A DNA stretch of 64,000 nucleotides from NCBI RefSeq assembly GCF_900215215.1, contig NZ_OBDR01000001.1, positions 62,001 through 126,000 of the forward strand. Reading direction: 5' to 3'. The notes under the pieces are model-generated. The model was not told the DNA's origin. It saw only the letters and a program-made list of their open reading frames with translations, and did no database searches. Source of the DNA: Methanohalophilus euhalobius. GTDB taxonomy: Archaea > Halobacteriota > Methanosarcinia > Methanosarcinales > Methanosarcinaceae. A program made the translations under genes and the position numbers. Below, in pieces: positions 51,850-62,240 of the stretch (positions within the stretch are counted from its first letter, which is position 1; each line of letters starts with the position of its first letter).

Positions 51850-54800
51850 ATGATCAAGGAAGTTACCGATCAATATAATGCACAAAAAATCGAGGAAAAA
51901 GTCCACAATTTCTGGGAGGATAACCATGCCTACATGAAAGTAAGAGAACATCGCCGTGGAGAAAAGCGATTTTTCTTTGTGGACGGCCCACCATATACTA
52001 CCGGACATATACATCTGGGTACCGCCTGGAACAAAATTATCAAAGACTCCATACTTCGTTACAAATCCATGAATGGGCATGATATTGTAGACCGGGCCGG
52101 TTGGGACATGCACGGCCTCCCCATAGAAGTAAAAGTTGAAGGAGTCCTGGGTTTTGAATCAAAGAAAGACATTGAAAGTTATGGTGTCGAAAAATTCGTT
52201 GATAAATGTAAGGAATTTGCCCTGAAACAAAAGGATGCCATGACAGACCAGTTCCGCACCCTTGGGACATGGCTGGACTGGGAAGACCCTTACATGACTC
52301 TCAAGGATGAATACATAGAAGCTGCCTGGTGGACCCTCAAACAGGCTTACGAAAAAGATCTGCTTGAAGTGGGTAAAAGGGTAGTGAACTGGTGTCCCCG
52401 CTGTGAAACAGCAATTGCAGATTCTGAAGTTGAATATGAGGATCGTACCGACCCTTCCATTTTCATCAAATTTGCAGTAAAAGATGAAAATGACACATAT
52501 ATTGTCATATGGACTACCACACCCTGGACCATCCCTGCAAATATGGCTGTGGCTGTAAATCCTGATTTTGAATATGCAAAGGTCAGGGCCGTGAAAGAGG
52601 ATAAGGAAGAAATATTGATAATGGCCTCCGATCTTGTGGAAAGTGTACTTAAAAAAGGAAGGTACACAGATTATGAAATCCTTGAAACAATGCCAGGTGA
52701 AGGTGTTGCTGGCATGGACTATGAGCATCCACTTGTGGAAAACATACCGGAACAATCCAAATTCGATCATCGGGTTTATCTTGCCGATTTTGTAACTGCT
52801 GAAAATACAGGTTGTGTCCACATTGCACCCGGGCATGGTGTGGACGACTTTGATGTAGGAAAGGCAAATGATATTCCTGCTTTCTGCCCTGTTGGTTCAA
52901 ACGGCCACTACACCAAAGAGGCCGGCAAATATGAAGGTATGAATATCCGGGATGCCAACAACGTTGTGATGGAAGACCTTGATGCAAAAGGCCTCCTACT
53001 TGCCGATGATACCATCTCACATCGTTATGGCCATTGCTGGAGATGTAAGACACCTATCATCTATCTTGCCACCAAACAGTGGTTTATCAAGATTGGTGAC
53101 CTGAAGGAAGATATGCTTGCAGAAATAAAGAAGGTTGACTGGCATCCTGACTGGGCCGGTTCTGCAAGATTCAGGGACTGGATCGAAGGGGCCAGGGACT
53201 GGTGCATATCCAGACAACGCTACTGGGGAATCCCCCTGCCTGTATGGAGATGTGAGGAATGTGAATCTCTCAAGGTCGTAGGAACCCGCAAGGAACTGCA
53301 GGAAATTGCCGATGTTGATCCAGACACCGAGCTCCACAGGCCCTATGTGGACGAAATCAAATTAACATGTGACTGTGGCGGCCGTATGTCAAGGATTGAA
53401 GATGTTTTTGATGTATGGTTTGATTCCGCAGTGGCATCATGGGCTACACTGAACTATCCTCACCGGGAAGACCAGTTCAATGAATGGTGGCCTGCAGATT
53501 TCATAACAGAAGGACATGACCAGACCAGAGGGTGGTTCTATTCCCAGCTTGGCGCCAGCATGGTGGCTTTTGGACAGGCCCCTTACAAGAGTGTGCTGAT
53601 GCACGGGTTTACACTGGATAGCACAGGAAAGAAAATGTCAAAGAGTCTGGGTAATGTGGTCCAGCCTCATGAAGTCATCGAAAAATACGGCGCTGATTCC
53701 CTGCGTTGCTATGTGCTTTCTTCAAGTGCCCCCTGGGAAGACCTGAAATTTAACCAGGATGAACTTGCAACGATCCACCGGACAATAAATATTCTCTGGA
53801 ATGTCTATCGTTTCCCTCTTCCCTACATGGCCCTGGATAAATTTGATCCACAGGAAGTCTCTTTTGAAGCAGTTGAGCCATACCTGCGCAAAGAAGACCG
53901 CTGGATATTATCCAGGATGCAATCCGTTATAGAAGAAGTGGACAGGTCAATGGAACAGTACCTCCTGCATCGTGCTATCAGGACCCTCAATGAGTTTGTA
54001 TTGGAGGATCTTTCCCGGTGGTACATCCAGCTCATTCGACCCCGTACCTGGAACGAGGCGAATGATCCTGACAAACTGGCAGTGTACAGGGTTCTTTATG
54101 ATGTATTTGTAAACCTCTGCAAAGTAATTGCCCCTTTTATGCCCTATCTGGCAGAAGAAATGTATGAAAATGTTGTGAAAAACGTCGATCCCGATGCATA
54201 TCTAACTGTTCACATGTGTAACTGGCCAAAAGTGGATGAATCACTTAAGGATACCGATCTTGAAGAAAAAATGACGGTTGTGCGTGCCATGGTTGAAGCC
54301 GCATCCAATGCCCGCCAGAAAGTAAAAAGAAAACTACGCTGGCCGGTCAGCCGCATAATCATTGAACCTGAAAACAGACAGGTCTATGATGCTGTAATGG
54401 ACCTGCGTTTTGTCCTTATGGACCAGACAAATGCCAGGGATATAGATATTGTGGAAGTTAATAACAGTTGGGATGAACTTGGAGTAGAGGCTTCCCCAAA
54501 TCACAGCTCTATAGGACCGGTCTTCAAACAGGATGCAGGCAAAGTCATCCAATATATCCAGAAAGCCGATGCAAATGAATTGAAAAAAGGACTGGAAAAT
54601 GGAAAGATGAAGATTTCCCTTGATGGTGAACCTGCAACCTTAACCCCCGAAATGGTCAAATTTGAGGACAGAGTACCTTCAATGGTTGCTGTAGCAGATT
54701 TCAGCGGAGGGAGAATCTATGTGGATGCAAACCTCACCAGAGATATTGAATCCGAAGGTTTTGCCCGTGAAGTGATCCGCAGGATACAGGACATGCGAAA

Positions 54801-55020
54801 GGAACTCGATCTGGAAGTGGATGAGAACATTCTTGCACATATCCGTATAGATGATGAAAGGATTGTCGACCTGGTGCTGGACAGGGAAAACTACATCGCA
54901 AAAGAGGTCAGATCACAGGTTCAGCTAATTGGCTTTGATGTGGATGCTACAGGCACTCTGGTAAAAGACTGGAATGTGGAAGGTATAGATGTGCATATTG
55001 GAATATCCCCTGCTAACTGA
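51850..55020 (+). CDS. ileS: Isoleucyl-tRNA synthetase
   Basis: A 1056-residue class I synthetase. [20 protein letters not shown] contains the HIGH-like motif (about residue 52). The editing domain includes [14 protein letters not shown] and [31 protein letters not shown] carries the KMSKS loop (about 594). Zinc-binding cysteine pairs (CEECESL, CDCGGRM) and the C-terminal tRNA-binding part are present. GGAG precedes the ATG. It starts an apparent operon with mptE nine bases downstream. Confidence 0.98.
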   Translation: MIKEVTDQYNAQKIEEKVHNFWEDNHAYMKVREHRRGEKRFFFVDGPPYTTGHIHLGTAWNKIIKDSILRYKSMNGHDIVDRAGWDMHGLPIEVKVEGVLGFESKKDIESYGVEKFVDKCKEFALKQKDAMTDQFRTLGTWLDWEDPYMTLKDEYIEAAWWTLKQAYEKDLLEVGKRVVNWCPRCETAIADSEVEYEDRTDPSIFIKFAVKDENDTYIVIWTTTPWTIPANMAVAVNPDFEYAKVRAVKEDKEEILIMASDLVESVLKKGRYTDYEILETMPGEGVAGMDYEHPLVENIPEQSKFDHRVYLADFVTAENTGCVHIAPGHGVDDFDVGKANDIPAFCPVGSNGHYTKEAGKYEGMNIRDANNVVMEDLDAKGLLLADDTISHRYGHCWRCKTPIIYLATKQWFIKIGDLKEDMLAEIKKVDWHPDWAGSARFRDWIEGARDWCISRQRYWGIPLPVWRCEECESLKVVGTRKELQEIADVDPDTELHRPYVDEIKLTCDCGGRMSRIEDVFDVWFDSAVASWATLNYPHREDQFNEWWPADFITEGHDQTRGWFYSQLGASMVAFGQAPYKSVLMHGFTLDSTGKKMSKSLGNVVQPHEVIEKYGADSLRCYVLSSSAPWEDLKFNQDELATIHRTINILWNVYRFPLPYMALDKFDPQEVSFEAVEPYLRKEDRWILSRMQSVIEEVDRSMEQYLLHRAIRTLNEFVLEDLSRWYIQLIRPRTWNEANDPDKLAVYRVLYDVFVNLCKVIAPFMPYLAEEMYENVVKNVDPDAYLTVHMCNWPKVDESLKDTDLEEKMTVVRAMVEAASNARQKVKRKLRWPVSRIIIEPENRQVYDAVMDLRFVLMDQTNARDIDIVEVNNSWDELGVEASPNHSSIGPVFKQDAGKVIQYIQKADANELKKGLENGKMKISLDGEPATLTPEMVKFEDRVPSMVAVADFSGGRIYVDANLTRDIESEGFAREVIRRIQDMRKELDLEVDENILAHIRIDDERIVDLVLDRENYIAKEVRSQVQLIGFDVDATGTLVKDWNVEGIDVHIGISPAN

Positions 55021-55029
55021 GGAATTTGA

Positions 55030-55656
55030 ATGGAATATGACAAATGGGAACCAATATACAAAAAAATAGTAGAAGATTTCGATTTTTCCGAAAATGCTGA
55101 TGCTGATGCTGCACAGCTTCTTTCAAATCTTCTCATCGGACCTGTAAAAGCAGACCTAAACGGTCTTACTGATGTTATCAAGGGCAAAGATACATTAATT
55201 TGCGGTAATGCGCCCACCCTGAAAAAAGATCTTGAGCAGGTAGACCTTTCAGACCATGCAATCATTGCTGCCGATGGTGCAACATCAGTTCTGCTTGAGC
55301 AAGGCCTTCTCCCGGACGTGATTGTAACTGATCTTGACGGAGATGTTGAAAAAGAGATTGAGGCAAACAAAAAAGGAGCCATAATGGTAGTGCATGCCCA
55401 TGGCGACAATACAGACAAAATTCTCTCTTTTGTACCTCTTTTAACCAATATTATCGGTACATCCCAGACAAAACCTCCACATGGCCTATTCAACTTTGGA
55501 GGCTTTACAGACGGCGATCGGTGTGTTTTCATGGCTCATCAATTGGGGGCAACTTCCATGACTCTGGTAGGTTTTGATTTTGATGATGACAATGTCGATG
55601 AGACCAAAAAGAAAAAACTTAACTGGGCACGTCGGCTGATTGAAGGATTTGCATGA
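55030..55656 (+). CDS. mptE: 6-hydroxymethyl-7,8-dihydropterin pyrophosphokinase (MptE type)
   Basis: A 208-residue protein with MEYDKWEPIYKKIVEDFDFS, ICGNAPTLKKDLEQ, IAADGATSVLLEQGLLPDVI and VTDLDGDVEKEIEANK. These match archaeal MptE, which makes the pyrophosphate precursor of methanopterin, the C1 carrier of methanogens. Length is normal. GAGG precedes the ATG, nine bases after ileS. Confidence 0.92.
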   Translation: MEYDKWEPIYKKIVEDFDFSENADADAAQLLSNLLIGPVKADLNGLTDVIKGKDTLICGNAPTLKKDLEQVDLSDHAIIAADGATSVLLEQGLLPDVIVTDLDGDVEKEIEANKKGAIMVVHAHGDNTDKILSFVPLLTNIIGTSQTKPPHGLFNFGGFTDGDRCVFMAHQLGATSMTLVGFDFDDDNVDETKKKKLNWARRLIEGFA

Positions 55657-55715
55657 AAAGGATCGCCTCAGATAACCTATATATAACTTTGTATTAATTT
55701 ATATCTAGAACTTCA

Positions 55716-56807
55716 ATGCAAACTCTGGTAATCTGTATAGACCGGGACAATGATCTTGGGGACAAAGCATGGGTCCAAACACCAATTATAGGCAGAGAGG
55801 CTCACGTAGATGCTGCTGTCAGGCTTGCGTCTGCAGATCCGGAAGATTCAGATGTCAATACACTGTTTGGCGGAATCCATGTTTATGACGAGCTGAAAGA
55901 AAAAGGATCAGATGTTGAACTGGTCTCTTTTGCAGGAGACCGGAATGTAGGTGTGATTTCCGACCAGCGCATATCACGCCAGCTTGATGATATACTTTCC
56001 CGCTATGCTCCACAGGAGGCCATTTTTGTCTCCGATGGAGCTGAAGACGAAACCCTTTTACCCATTGTTCAATCAAGAATAAAAATCGATTCAGTAAAAA
56101 GGATTGTCGTTAAACAAAGCGCAAATCTTGAAAGTACATATTACATTCTAAAACATGCATTCAATGATCCCAAGATATCCCAGACATTTTTTGTCCCCCT
56201 GGGACTTGCAGCTCTTATCTATGCCATTTTCCTTCTGGCCCGATATCCGGAAGGAGCAATCATTGGGATTTCAGCTGCCATTGGCATTTATATGTTATAC
56301 CGGGGATTCGATCTGGACGAATCGTTTGCCGTTGTCAGGGAAAAGATGAAACAAGCCTTCTATGCAGGCCAGATGACCTTTGTCACCTATATGGCCGCAG
56401 GGTTGCTGATAATAATCGCAACCATAATGGGAGCTCTGGAATTGTGGGGTTACTATACAACAGGAGGTGGCTGGTATTATGGATTGATTACTCTTGTGAC
56501 TGTTTTCATAAACAAATCCGTATGGTGGTATGTTTCAGCCTTCCTTTTTGCGATTGCAGGAAAAATAATTGACCTAAAAATGGAAAAACATTTTTGCTGG
56601 AGAAAACTATCTCCTGTCCTCTTTGTAATTGCAGCAGGTTTTCTCCTATGGGGTTCCAGTGAATATATATTATCAATAAGTTCCCTGCCATCCGAATCTA
56701 CAGCAGGCAGTTTCAGCTTACAATATTTCATTTACTCGATAGTGTTATCCATAATTTCGGCTCTTGCAGGTGTAAAGTTATCCTTTTCAGGCAATCGAGA
56801 GAAATAA
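55716..56807 (+). CDS. DUF373 family membrane protein
   Basis: A 363-residue DUF373 protein. The soluble N-terminal half (MQTLVICIDRDNDLGDKAWV, PIIGREAHVDAAVRLASADP, DVNTLFGGI) is highly conserved in methanogens. The second half has about six transmembrane helices (from FFVPLGLAALIYAIFLLARY on). The function is unknown. A TATA box (CCTATATATAAC, 55676-55687) lies about 29 bases before the ATG and no ribosome site is seen, so the mRNA is probably leaderless. Confidence 0.92.
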   Translation: MQTLVICIDRDNDLGDKAWVQTPIIGREAHVDAAVRLASADPEDSDVNTLFGGIHVYDELKEKGSDVELVSFAGDRNVGVISDQRISRQLDDILSRYAPQEAIFVSDGAEDETLLPIVQSRIKIDSVKRIVVKQSANLESTYYILKHAFNDPKISQTFFVPLGLAALIYAIFLLARYPEGAIIGISAAIGIYMLYRGFDLDESFAVVREKMKQAFYAGQMTFVTYMAAGLLIIIATIMGALELWGYYTTGGGWYYGLITLVTVFINKSVWWYVSAFLFAIAGKIIDLKMEKHFCWRKLSPVLFVIAAGFLLWGSSEYILSISSLPSESTAGSFSLQYFIYSIVLSIISALAGVKLSFSGNREK

Positions 56808-56809
56808 AA

Positions 56810-57580
56810 ATGCACAGGGACATTTCTTTTGCTATAATTGGAGGCGTAGGTTTCCTCAAAAGTAATGGTTATGAAAAAATGACCATTTCAAGTACCTACG
56901 GGGATGCGGAGTGTTTTATAGGTAAAACCAGGGGTATCAACTTTGCCTTCATACCCAGACATTCGATAACAGGCCCACATATCCCCCCTCACAGAATCAA
57001 CTATCATGCCATAATATGTGCAGTAAAAAAACTTGGTGTCAAACAGGTAATAGCCACAAATTCTGTAGGTTCCATGAAAGGCCACCCTACAGGCTCATTT
57101 TTTATCCCTGATGATTTCATTGATTTTACAAAAGGGCGCGAATCCACATATTATCATGACCAGACGGTACATGTGGACATGAACCAACCCTACTGCCCGA
57201 AACTCAGACAATCCCTCATAAATACTTTGCAGGAAAACAGGGAAGACCTCTTTGAAGGAACATATATATGTACTGAAGGGCCGCGTTTTGAAACTAAAGC
57301 AGAGATACAAATGATGGCTTCATTTGGGGATGTTGTAGGTATGACCGGCCTGCCGGAAGTTATACTTGCCCGTGAAATGAAAATCTGTTATGCCTCAATA
57401 TGTACAGTTACCAACCCTGCATGTGGCCTGGGTAATGAAAGATTGACCGCAGATGAAGTAGTTAGCGTTATTAAAAACCGGGAAAAGGTACTGTTTGATC
57501 TTGTTATCAGCTCATTCCTTTCCATGAATGAGAAGCGGACATGTACATGCAGGCTGGCAAAAGATCATGCATGCCTTTAA
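56810..57580 (+). CDS. S-methyl-5'-thioadenosine/thioinosine phosphorylase family protein
   Basis: A 256-residue trimeric-type purine nucleoside phosphorylase: FAIIGGVGFLKSNGYEKM, FAFIPRHSITGPHIPPHRIN (phosphate-binding Arg-His), VIATNSVGSMKG, CTEGPRFETKAEIQMM and DVVGMTGLPEVILAREM. Methanogens use related enzymes for methylthioinosine or other 6-oxopurine nucleosides, so the preferred substrate is uncertain. The C-terminus is cysteine-rich (CTCRLAKDHACL). It begins two bases after the DUF373 stop and is likely cotranscribed. Confidence 0.88.
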   Translation: MHRDISFAIIGGVGFLKSNGYEKMTISSTYGDAECFIGKTRGINFAFIPRHSITGPHIPPHRINYHAIICAVKKLGVKQVIATNSVGSMKGHPTGSFFIPDDFIDFTKGRESTYYHDQTVHVDMNQPYCPKLRQSLINTLQENREDLFEGTYICTEGPRFETKAEIQMMASFGDVVGMTGLPEVILAREMKICYASICTVTNPACGLGNERLTADEVVSVIKNREKVLFDLVISSFLSMNEKRTCTCRLAKDHACL

Positions 57581-57582
57581 GA

Positions 57583-58407
57583 TCAGACAACATCTTTTGA
57601 TGTATCAATATGGACTCCGTTTGCCACATTGAACTTAATAACATCAGAAGTAGGGACCATCCCCCTGATCTTTGGGATTGAGAGTTTGTTTATTATTTTG
57701 TCAGATGATCGTTCAATGAATACATTGAATATCACATCTGCGGAATTGAAGAGATCACTTTCAAGTGCTTCTGGACTACTTCTTTTCAGACTGTAAAGAT
57801 AAGTTAGTGAAACCATCTGTTTTGTTGTTTCATAAAGCATGTTTAATAGACGTTTGATCAGGCCTGTATTGACATTAAGGTTGGTATAAAAGGAAAAAGT
57901 ATCAAATATTACATTTACCTCATCATCTTCCGCATCCAGAGCAATATTTTGTAAATTGTATTCGGTGAATTCGATTATCTTTGAATCAACAAACTCATTG
58001 CCCACACTGCTGACCATTTCTCCTGTTTGCGTAAAGTAGTATTCTCCATAAACATCAACAAAAATAATATTGGATGGATCAAAGCCTAAGTTTACTATGT
58101 CCTGATGGATATATTTGGGGCGCCGACCTGTGGCAAAATAGTAAGTTTTCCTTGTCTGGGAAAACTGATACAGGAAAACTTCGGACATCGATAGAGGATC
58201 TGCAGAAAAATAGACCAATGAACTTGACGGAAGACCCCCACTGAGACTGTCATCAAGTAAGGATATTCCCGTAGGCATAATAATAGGTTTTGATTCATCA
58301 GCAGATACACTCCCTGAATATTTATCTGAATTGCCCAAAACATTCTTGCTTTTTGGTGGTTGTGTCATTTGCTGAATTTCAAGATGTCCATTATTGTTAT
58401 TCTGCAT
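57583..58407 (-). CDS. KaiC/RadA-like RecA-fold protein without a Walker A motif
   Basis: A 274-residue protein with a RecA-like fold of the KaiC/GvpD group: GISLLDDSLSGGLPSSSLVY, then a core with YYFATGRRPKYI, Walker B-like VNVIFDTFSFYTN, and MVSLTYLYSLKRSSPE. Where the P-loop GxxGxGKT should be, it has SADPLSMSEV, so ATP binding is unlikely. Such degenerate RecA-like proteins are common in halophilic archaea and methanogens and may be regulatory. I start at ATG 58407, preceded by AAGGGTATGAT. Confidence 0.75.
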   Translation of the reverse strand: MQNNNNGHLEIQQMTQPPKSKNVLGNSDKYSGSVSADESKPIIMPTGISLLDDSLSGGLPSSSLVYFSADPLSMSEVFLYQFSQTRKTYYFATGRRPKYIHQDIVNLGFDPSNIIFVDVYGEYYFTQTGEMVSSVGNEFVDSKIIEFTEYNLQNIALDAEDDEVNVIFDTFSFYTNLNVNTGLIKRLLNMLYETTKQMVSLTYLYSLKRSSPEALESDLFNSADVIFNVFIERSSDKIINKLSIPKIRGMVPTSDVIKFNVANGVHIDTSKDVV

Positions 58408-58602
58408 ATCATACCCTTCACTACTAACTATTACTATATGGAGCATATTTATAAAACTTTACGCTAAAATATACTGAATAATATTGATCAAATATATAGT
58501 ATGATACGAAGAAGACGCTTACTTTATAATAGGGAAATACGTCTATGACAGAATATGACCCTCTGGACTCTTCTCTATCCTTTAAAAGGAAAGGTCACAG
58601 TA

Positions 58603-61038
58603 ATGCTGATTAAAGACCGAAAAAAAACTCCTGCAATAGTAGGTGAACTAACTCTGCGAAGTACCAGCGCAGGACCACGACCCTTACGATTTCTGGTATC
58701 GAAAGATAAGAAACAGGATTACCGTGCACCCGAGGAATTTATAGAGATACTCAGACGTTCGGAGAGAATATTGATTACCAGGCAGGGAAATGCCAAAACC
58801 CACAAAAAAATTATCGAAATGCTCGGCGGATTCCACCTTACGGGTGAAATGGTAGATGTGTGTCGTTTTTGTCTGCTCAATAAGGAATTCAATTTTGTGA
58901 ACAAGAAATCTATTTCTCATCAGAGAGAACGCATCTGTGAAACGTGTGCACAGGAAGAACTGAAACGGGCTCTGCGTAACTCCCAATGCCATTATTCTGA
59001 TGAGGCCATACAGCGCATATTTGATGTTTTAAACAAGACAAAAGACCTTGATCGCACCATCGGCATGCTAGATCCTGAAGAAATTGATTCGGAAGTTACA
59101 AGATACGACACAATAGCTTCAAAAGAAGATCAGAACCCATATCCAATAAGTAAACTTCCAATATCCGGCCAATTCAAGAAGTCATTATTAAAAAAATCTA
59201 AAAACCTATTACCTGTACAGAGTATTGCTGTACGCAAGGGTTTACTAAAAGGAAATAACCTTCTTGTGACCTCGGCAACAGCTACCGGTAAAACATTGAT
59301 CGGGGAGATGGCCGGTATAGAGAATATTCTGAAAAAAAGAGGCAAGATGCTTTATCTGGTGCCGCTGGTTGCTCTGGCAAACCAGAAATATAGCCAGTTC
59401 ACTGGAAAATATGAAGGTTTTGGACTCCAGACTTCAATACGTATAGGAAGTTCTCGTATAAAAACGCGCAAAACGGAAAAAATGTCACGTTCTCTTGATA
59501 CGGACCTTATTGTCGGAACCTATGAGGGGATCGACTACATTATGCGTTCTTCCAAAGCAGATATGCTGGGTCAAATTGGTACAGTGGTCATAGATGAAGT
59601 CCATATGCTGGAAGATGAAGAACGCGGGCACCGTCTTGATGGTGTTATTGCACGTCTCAAATATGCAGCACCAGGGGCACAGTTCATTTATCTTTCTGCA
59701 ACTGTAGGAAGTCCCCACGCCCTTGCAAAACATCTGGATGCTGAACTTGTGGAGTATGAACATCGTCCGGTCCCGATTGAGAGACATCTTATATTTTGCC
59801 CCCAGCAAAGCAAATTGAGAATAATGACCCGTCTTATACGTGAGGAATACAATCGGGTATCTTCAAAAGGTCATAAGGGCCAGACCATCGTCTTTACAAA
59901 TTCCCGTAGAAACTGTCATCGTCTTGCAAATGCCCTGCCAATCCAGGCATCTGCTTATCATGCGGGACTGGCCAATCCGGAACGTAAAAAAGTTGAGGAC
60001 AGGTTTGCCTCAGGAAAACTTCCTGTGGTAGTGACAACAGCAGCTCTGGCAGCAGGTGTTGATTTCCCTGCCTCACAGGTGATATTTGAATCCCTTGCAA
60101 TGGGAATTGACTGGATAAACCTGCAAGAATTCTTACAGATGCTTGGAAGAGCAGGAAGACCGGATTATCATGACAGAGGTGTGGTAGTTTTGCTTGCAAG
60201 TCCTGATAAGACATACGGGGGCGGACAGGCCGTGACAGAAGACGAGATGGCGGTAAAACTGCTCAAAGGCCGGATGGAAGAAATGAATTTGAAATATGGT
60301 CAGGAAGAGCAGGAAGAGGAAGTTCTGGCTTCGGTTGCAGTCACAAATTCAAAAACCGACCTGAACTATATATGCAGCAAAATGGTGGAGGATATTGATC
60401 TTAATTCCATTGTAAATAAATTGAAAAAATACCGGTTCCTGACACAGAAAGGCGATGGTATCAAATTGACCCGAATGGGCAGTATTGCAGCCCGACACTT
60501 TCTCTCTGCTTCACGTGCATTCCTTATCCGGGATGCAGTACGTGCAGGTCAGGACCCGATCGAGATTGCAGCCAATCTGGAATTCTTCGATGCGGTTTAC
60601 TTTAAGTTTGCACCCCAGATATCAGCAGCACTGAACGTGAATATGCCATCCCGGGTATTTCAGGGAGCGGCTCTGGATATTGTATTTGAAGGAGATAACC
60701 TATCCCAGCTGGAAGAGAAGATCCGGGATCAACTCTTCGAATTCGCTACTGATTTTTTGACATGTGGATGTAAAGAGAGCCCGTATTGTGGATGTGCTGA
60801 AAAGAATTTTTCCGAAATGATAATCAGGATGCGCGCTGGTGGTCGCGATCCAGAGAAGATTGCAGCCAGGCTGAACGAAAAGTATGGTATAAGTGCGTAT
60901 GTTGGTGATCTTTATGGCTACCTTGATGGCGTTATCCGCAACCTTGATGCTATTGAAATGATGGCAAGTGCCCATTCAAAACCGGATATCGCAAAACAGG
61001 CAAAGGATTTGAAAAAGAGTGTGGAAGCCGGCAGATGA
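58603..61038 (+). CDS. Archaea-specific Ski2-like helicase (COG1202, ASH-Ski2 type)
   Basis: An 811-residue superfamily 2 helicase. An N-terminal zinc-finger region has CRFCLLNKE and CETCAQEE. The first RecA lobe has TSATATGKTLIGEM (about 226), VLPL-like strands and VVIDEVHMLEDEERG (about 330), then YLSATVGSPHALAK. The second lobe has TIVFTNSRRNCHRLA, TTAALAAGVDFPA and MLGRAGRPDY. A C-terminal winged-helix/ratchet part includes another cysteine cluster (TCGCKESPYCGCAEK). This is the COG1202 group, reported to work with aRNase J and the exosome. I use ATG 58603, after GGAAAGGTCAC; a short overlapping frame lies just upstream. Confidence 0.9.
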   Translation: MLIKDRKKTPAIVGELTLRSTSAGPRPLRFLVSKDKKQDYRAPEEFIEILRRSERILITRQGNAKTHKKIIEMLGGFHLTGEMVDVCRFCLLNKEFNFVNKKSISHQRERICETCAQEELKRALRNSQCHYSDEAIQRIFDVLNKTKDLDRTIGMLDPEEIDSEVTRYDTIASKEDQNPYPISKLPISGQFKKSLLKKSKNLLPVQSIAVRKGLLKGNNLLVTSATATGKTLIGEMAGIENILKKRGKMLYLVPLVALANQKYSQFTGKYEGFGLQTSIRIGSSRIKTRKTEKMSRSLDTDLIVGTYEGIDYIMRSSKADMLGQIGTVVIDEVHMLEDEERGHRLDGVIARLKYAAPGAQFIYLSATVGSPHALAKHLDAELVEYEHRPVPIERHLIFCPQQSKLRIMTRLIREEYNRVSSKGHKGQTIVFTNSRRNCHRLANALPIQASAYHAGLANPERKKVEDRFASGKLPVVVTTAALAAGVDFPASQVIFESLAMGIDWINLQEFLQMLGRAGRPDYHDRGVVVLLASPDKTYGGGQAVTEDEMAVKLLKGRMEEMNLKYGQEEQEEEVLASVAVTNSKTDLNYICSKMVEDIDLNSIVNKLKKYRFLTQKGDGIKLTRMGSIAARHFLSASRAFLIRDAVRAGQDPIEIAANLEFFDAVYFKFAPQISAALNVNMPSRVFQGAALDIVFEGDNLSQLEEKIRDQLFEFATDFLTCGCKESPYCGCAEKNFSEMIIRMRAGGRDPEKIAARLNEKYGISAYVGDLYGYLDGVIRNLDAIEMMASAHSKPDIAKQAKDLKKSVEAGR

Positions 61039-61094
61039 AATGCAAAACATATTAAGGCATAAGGTTTATGAAATCTGGAAACGAGGATAAGGTT

Positions 61095-61466
61095 ATGGCT
61101 GAGGATAAAAAAGAAGGGCAATCTCAAAAGAAGAATATGAAAATCAAGTTGCATAAACCAGATCATTTCAATCAGGTATATGCCATCGGGGCAATGGGTG
61201 GACACAGTCCTTACGATTTCAGGATATGTTTTTATAATGATACCCCTCATGGAGTTTCAAATGACAATGAACAGGTTATCGAGCGTAACCTCGAATCAGA
61301 AGTAATCCTGTCCCCTCTGGCCGCAATGGAACTCTCCAGATGGCTCGACCAACATATCAAAGAATATGAAGCTGCTTTTGGCCCGATTGTCCGGAAGAGT
61401 GCGCAGAATACTTCTGCCAAAAAGCCGGTAGATGATGACAGTTCACATCTTCAAGGGTATATCTGA
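61095..61466 (+). CDS. DUF3467 protein
   Basis: A 123-residue protein. A charged N-terminus is followed by the DUF3467 domain: HFNQVYAIGAMGGHSPYDFR, ICFYNDTPHG, NLESEVILSPLAAMELSRWL and DQHIKEYEAAFGPI. The function is unknown; the domain is short and found in bacteria and methanogens. I choose ATG 61095, with GAGG eight bases before it; ATG 61068 is an in-frame alternative. It follows the helicase by 57 bases in the same direction. Confidence 0.82.
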   Translation: MAEDKKEGQSQKKNMKIKLHKPDHFNQVYAIGAMGGHSPYDFRICFYNDTPHGVSNDNEQVIERNLESEVILSPLAAMELSRWLDQHIKEYEAAFGPIVRKSAQNTSAKKPVDDDSSHLQGYI

Positions 61467-61595
61467 ACAGGGAGCAAATATATTTAAACCTGCAGGATTA
61501 TAATCGTTAGGCATAAATAGGGGAGACTACAGTTTACATTCGCGTATTTTGATTTAATCTATATTTAAAAATGATATTTGTGTGAGGATTTTATT

Positions 61596-61823
61596 TTGTT
61601 CCCGAATAAGAAGGTACAGAAACTTGTTGGATCCAGAATTCAGGTTGAAATGAAAGGCGACCACAGTTTACTTGATGGTATTCTGAAAAGTGCCGATGAT
61701 TATATGAATCTCCATCTGGAGGATACCTTTGAGATGGTTGAAGAGGAGCGTCAGCGTTCATTGGGCTCTGTAGTATTGAGAGGAAACAACATTATCTTAA
61801 TCGTACCGGCTGAAACACAATAA
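61596..61823 (+). CDS. LSm/Sm-like RNA-binding protein
   Basis: A 75-residue Sm-fold protein. FPNKKVQKLVGSRIQVEMKG and LDGILKSADDYMNLHLEDT fit Sm motif 1, and GSVVLRGNNIILIVPAE fits Sm motif 2 (L-R-G-N-N-I). Archaeal LSm rings bind U-rich RNA. The start appears to be TTG 61596, with GAGGA seven bases before it. It is followed 13 bases later by an HTH gene. Confidence 0.85.
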   Translation: MFPNKKVQKLVGSRIQVEMKGDHSLLDGILKSADDYMNLHLEDTFEMVEEERQRSLGSVVLRGNNIILIVPAETQ

Positions 61824-61836
61824 TTACGGGTTATTC

Positions 61837-62181
61837 ATGGAAATTGAAGAAGAGGCATTGAGTCTAATTCGCAAGCACCATGACGGTGTTTATCAGAATG
61901 AACTATGGAAGGATCTAAACATTGATAGTCGTAAGTGCTCCCGTCTGATTTCCCGCATGATGAAAGAAGGAAAGATCACCAGGGAACCAGCTGTAACCAA
62001 CGGGTCACGCACCTATCTTATTAAAGCGACAACACCGGATGAGAAATCCTATGAACTTATGCTTGCAGCAGGAATGTTCTCTCCGTGCACAGGTTGCAGG
62101 CTTGCGTGTCACCCCGAACATTGCGAAGCTCTTACTGAATGGATATTAAGACTTGTCAAGGAAAAACAAAATCAGACCTGA
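61837..62181 (+). CDS. HTH protein with C-terminal cysteine cluster
   Basis: A 114-residue protein. The N-terminal winged helix includes EALSLIRKHHDGVYQNELWK and the recognition helix SRKCSRLISRMMKEGKITRE. The C-terminal part has FSPCTGCRLACHPEHCEAL, a C-x2-C-x3-C-x4-C cluster that could bind an iron-sulfur cluster or zinc. This suggests a redox- or metal-sensing transcription factor of a type common in Methanosarcinales. It is cotranscribed with the LSm gene and precedes tRNA-Glu. Confidence 0.75.
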   Translation: MEIEEEALSLIRKHHDGVYQNELWKDLNIDSRKCSRLISRMMKEGKITREPAVTNGSRTYLIKATTPDEKSYELMLAAGMFSPCTGCRLACHPEHCEALTEWILRLVKEKQNQT

Positions 62182-62187
62182 CAAAAA

Positions 62188-62198
62188 CTATATATAAT
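62188..62198 (+). promoter_or_regulatory. TATA box of tRNA-Glu
   Basis: CTATATATAAT lies about 42 bases before the tRNA 5' end, the normal distance for an archaeal tRNA promoter with a short leader. It sits just after the stop of the HTH gene. Confidence 0.5.
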
Positions 62199-62240
62199 AG
62201 TAACGTATAGTAGGGTCGCTTTTAGATAGCGGTCAACTGT

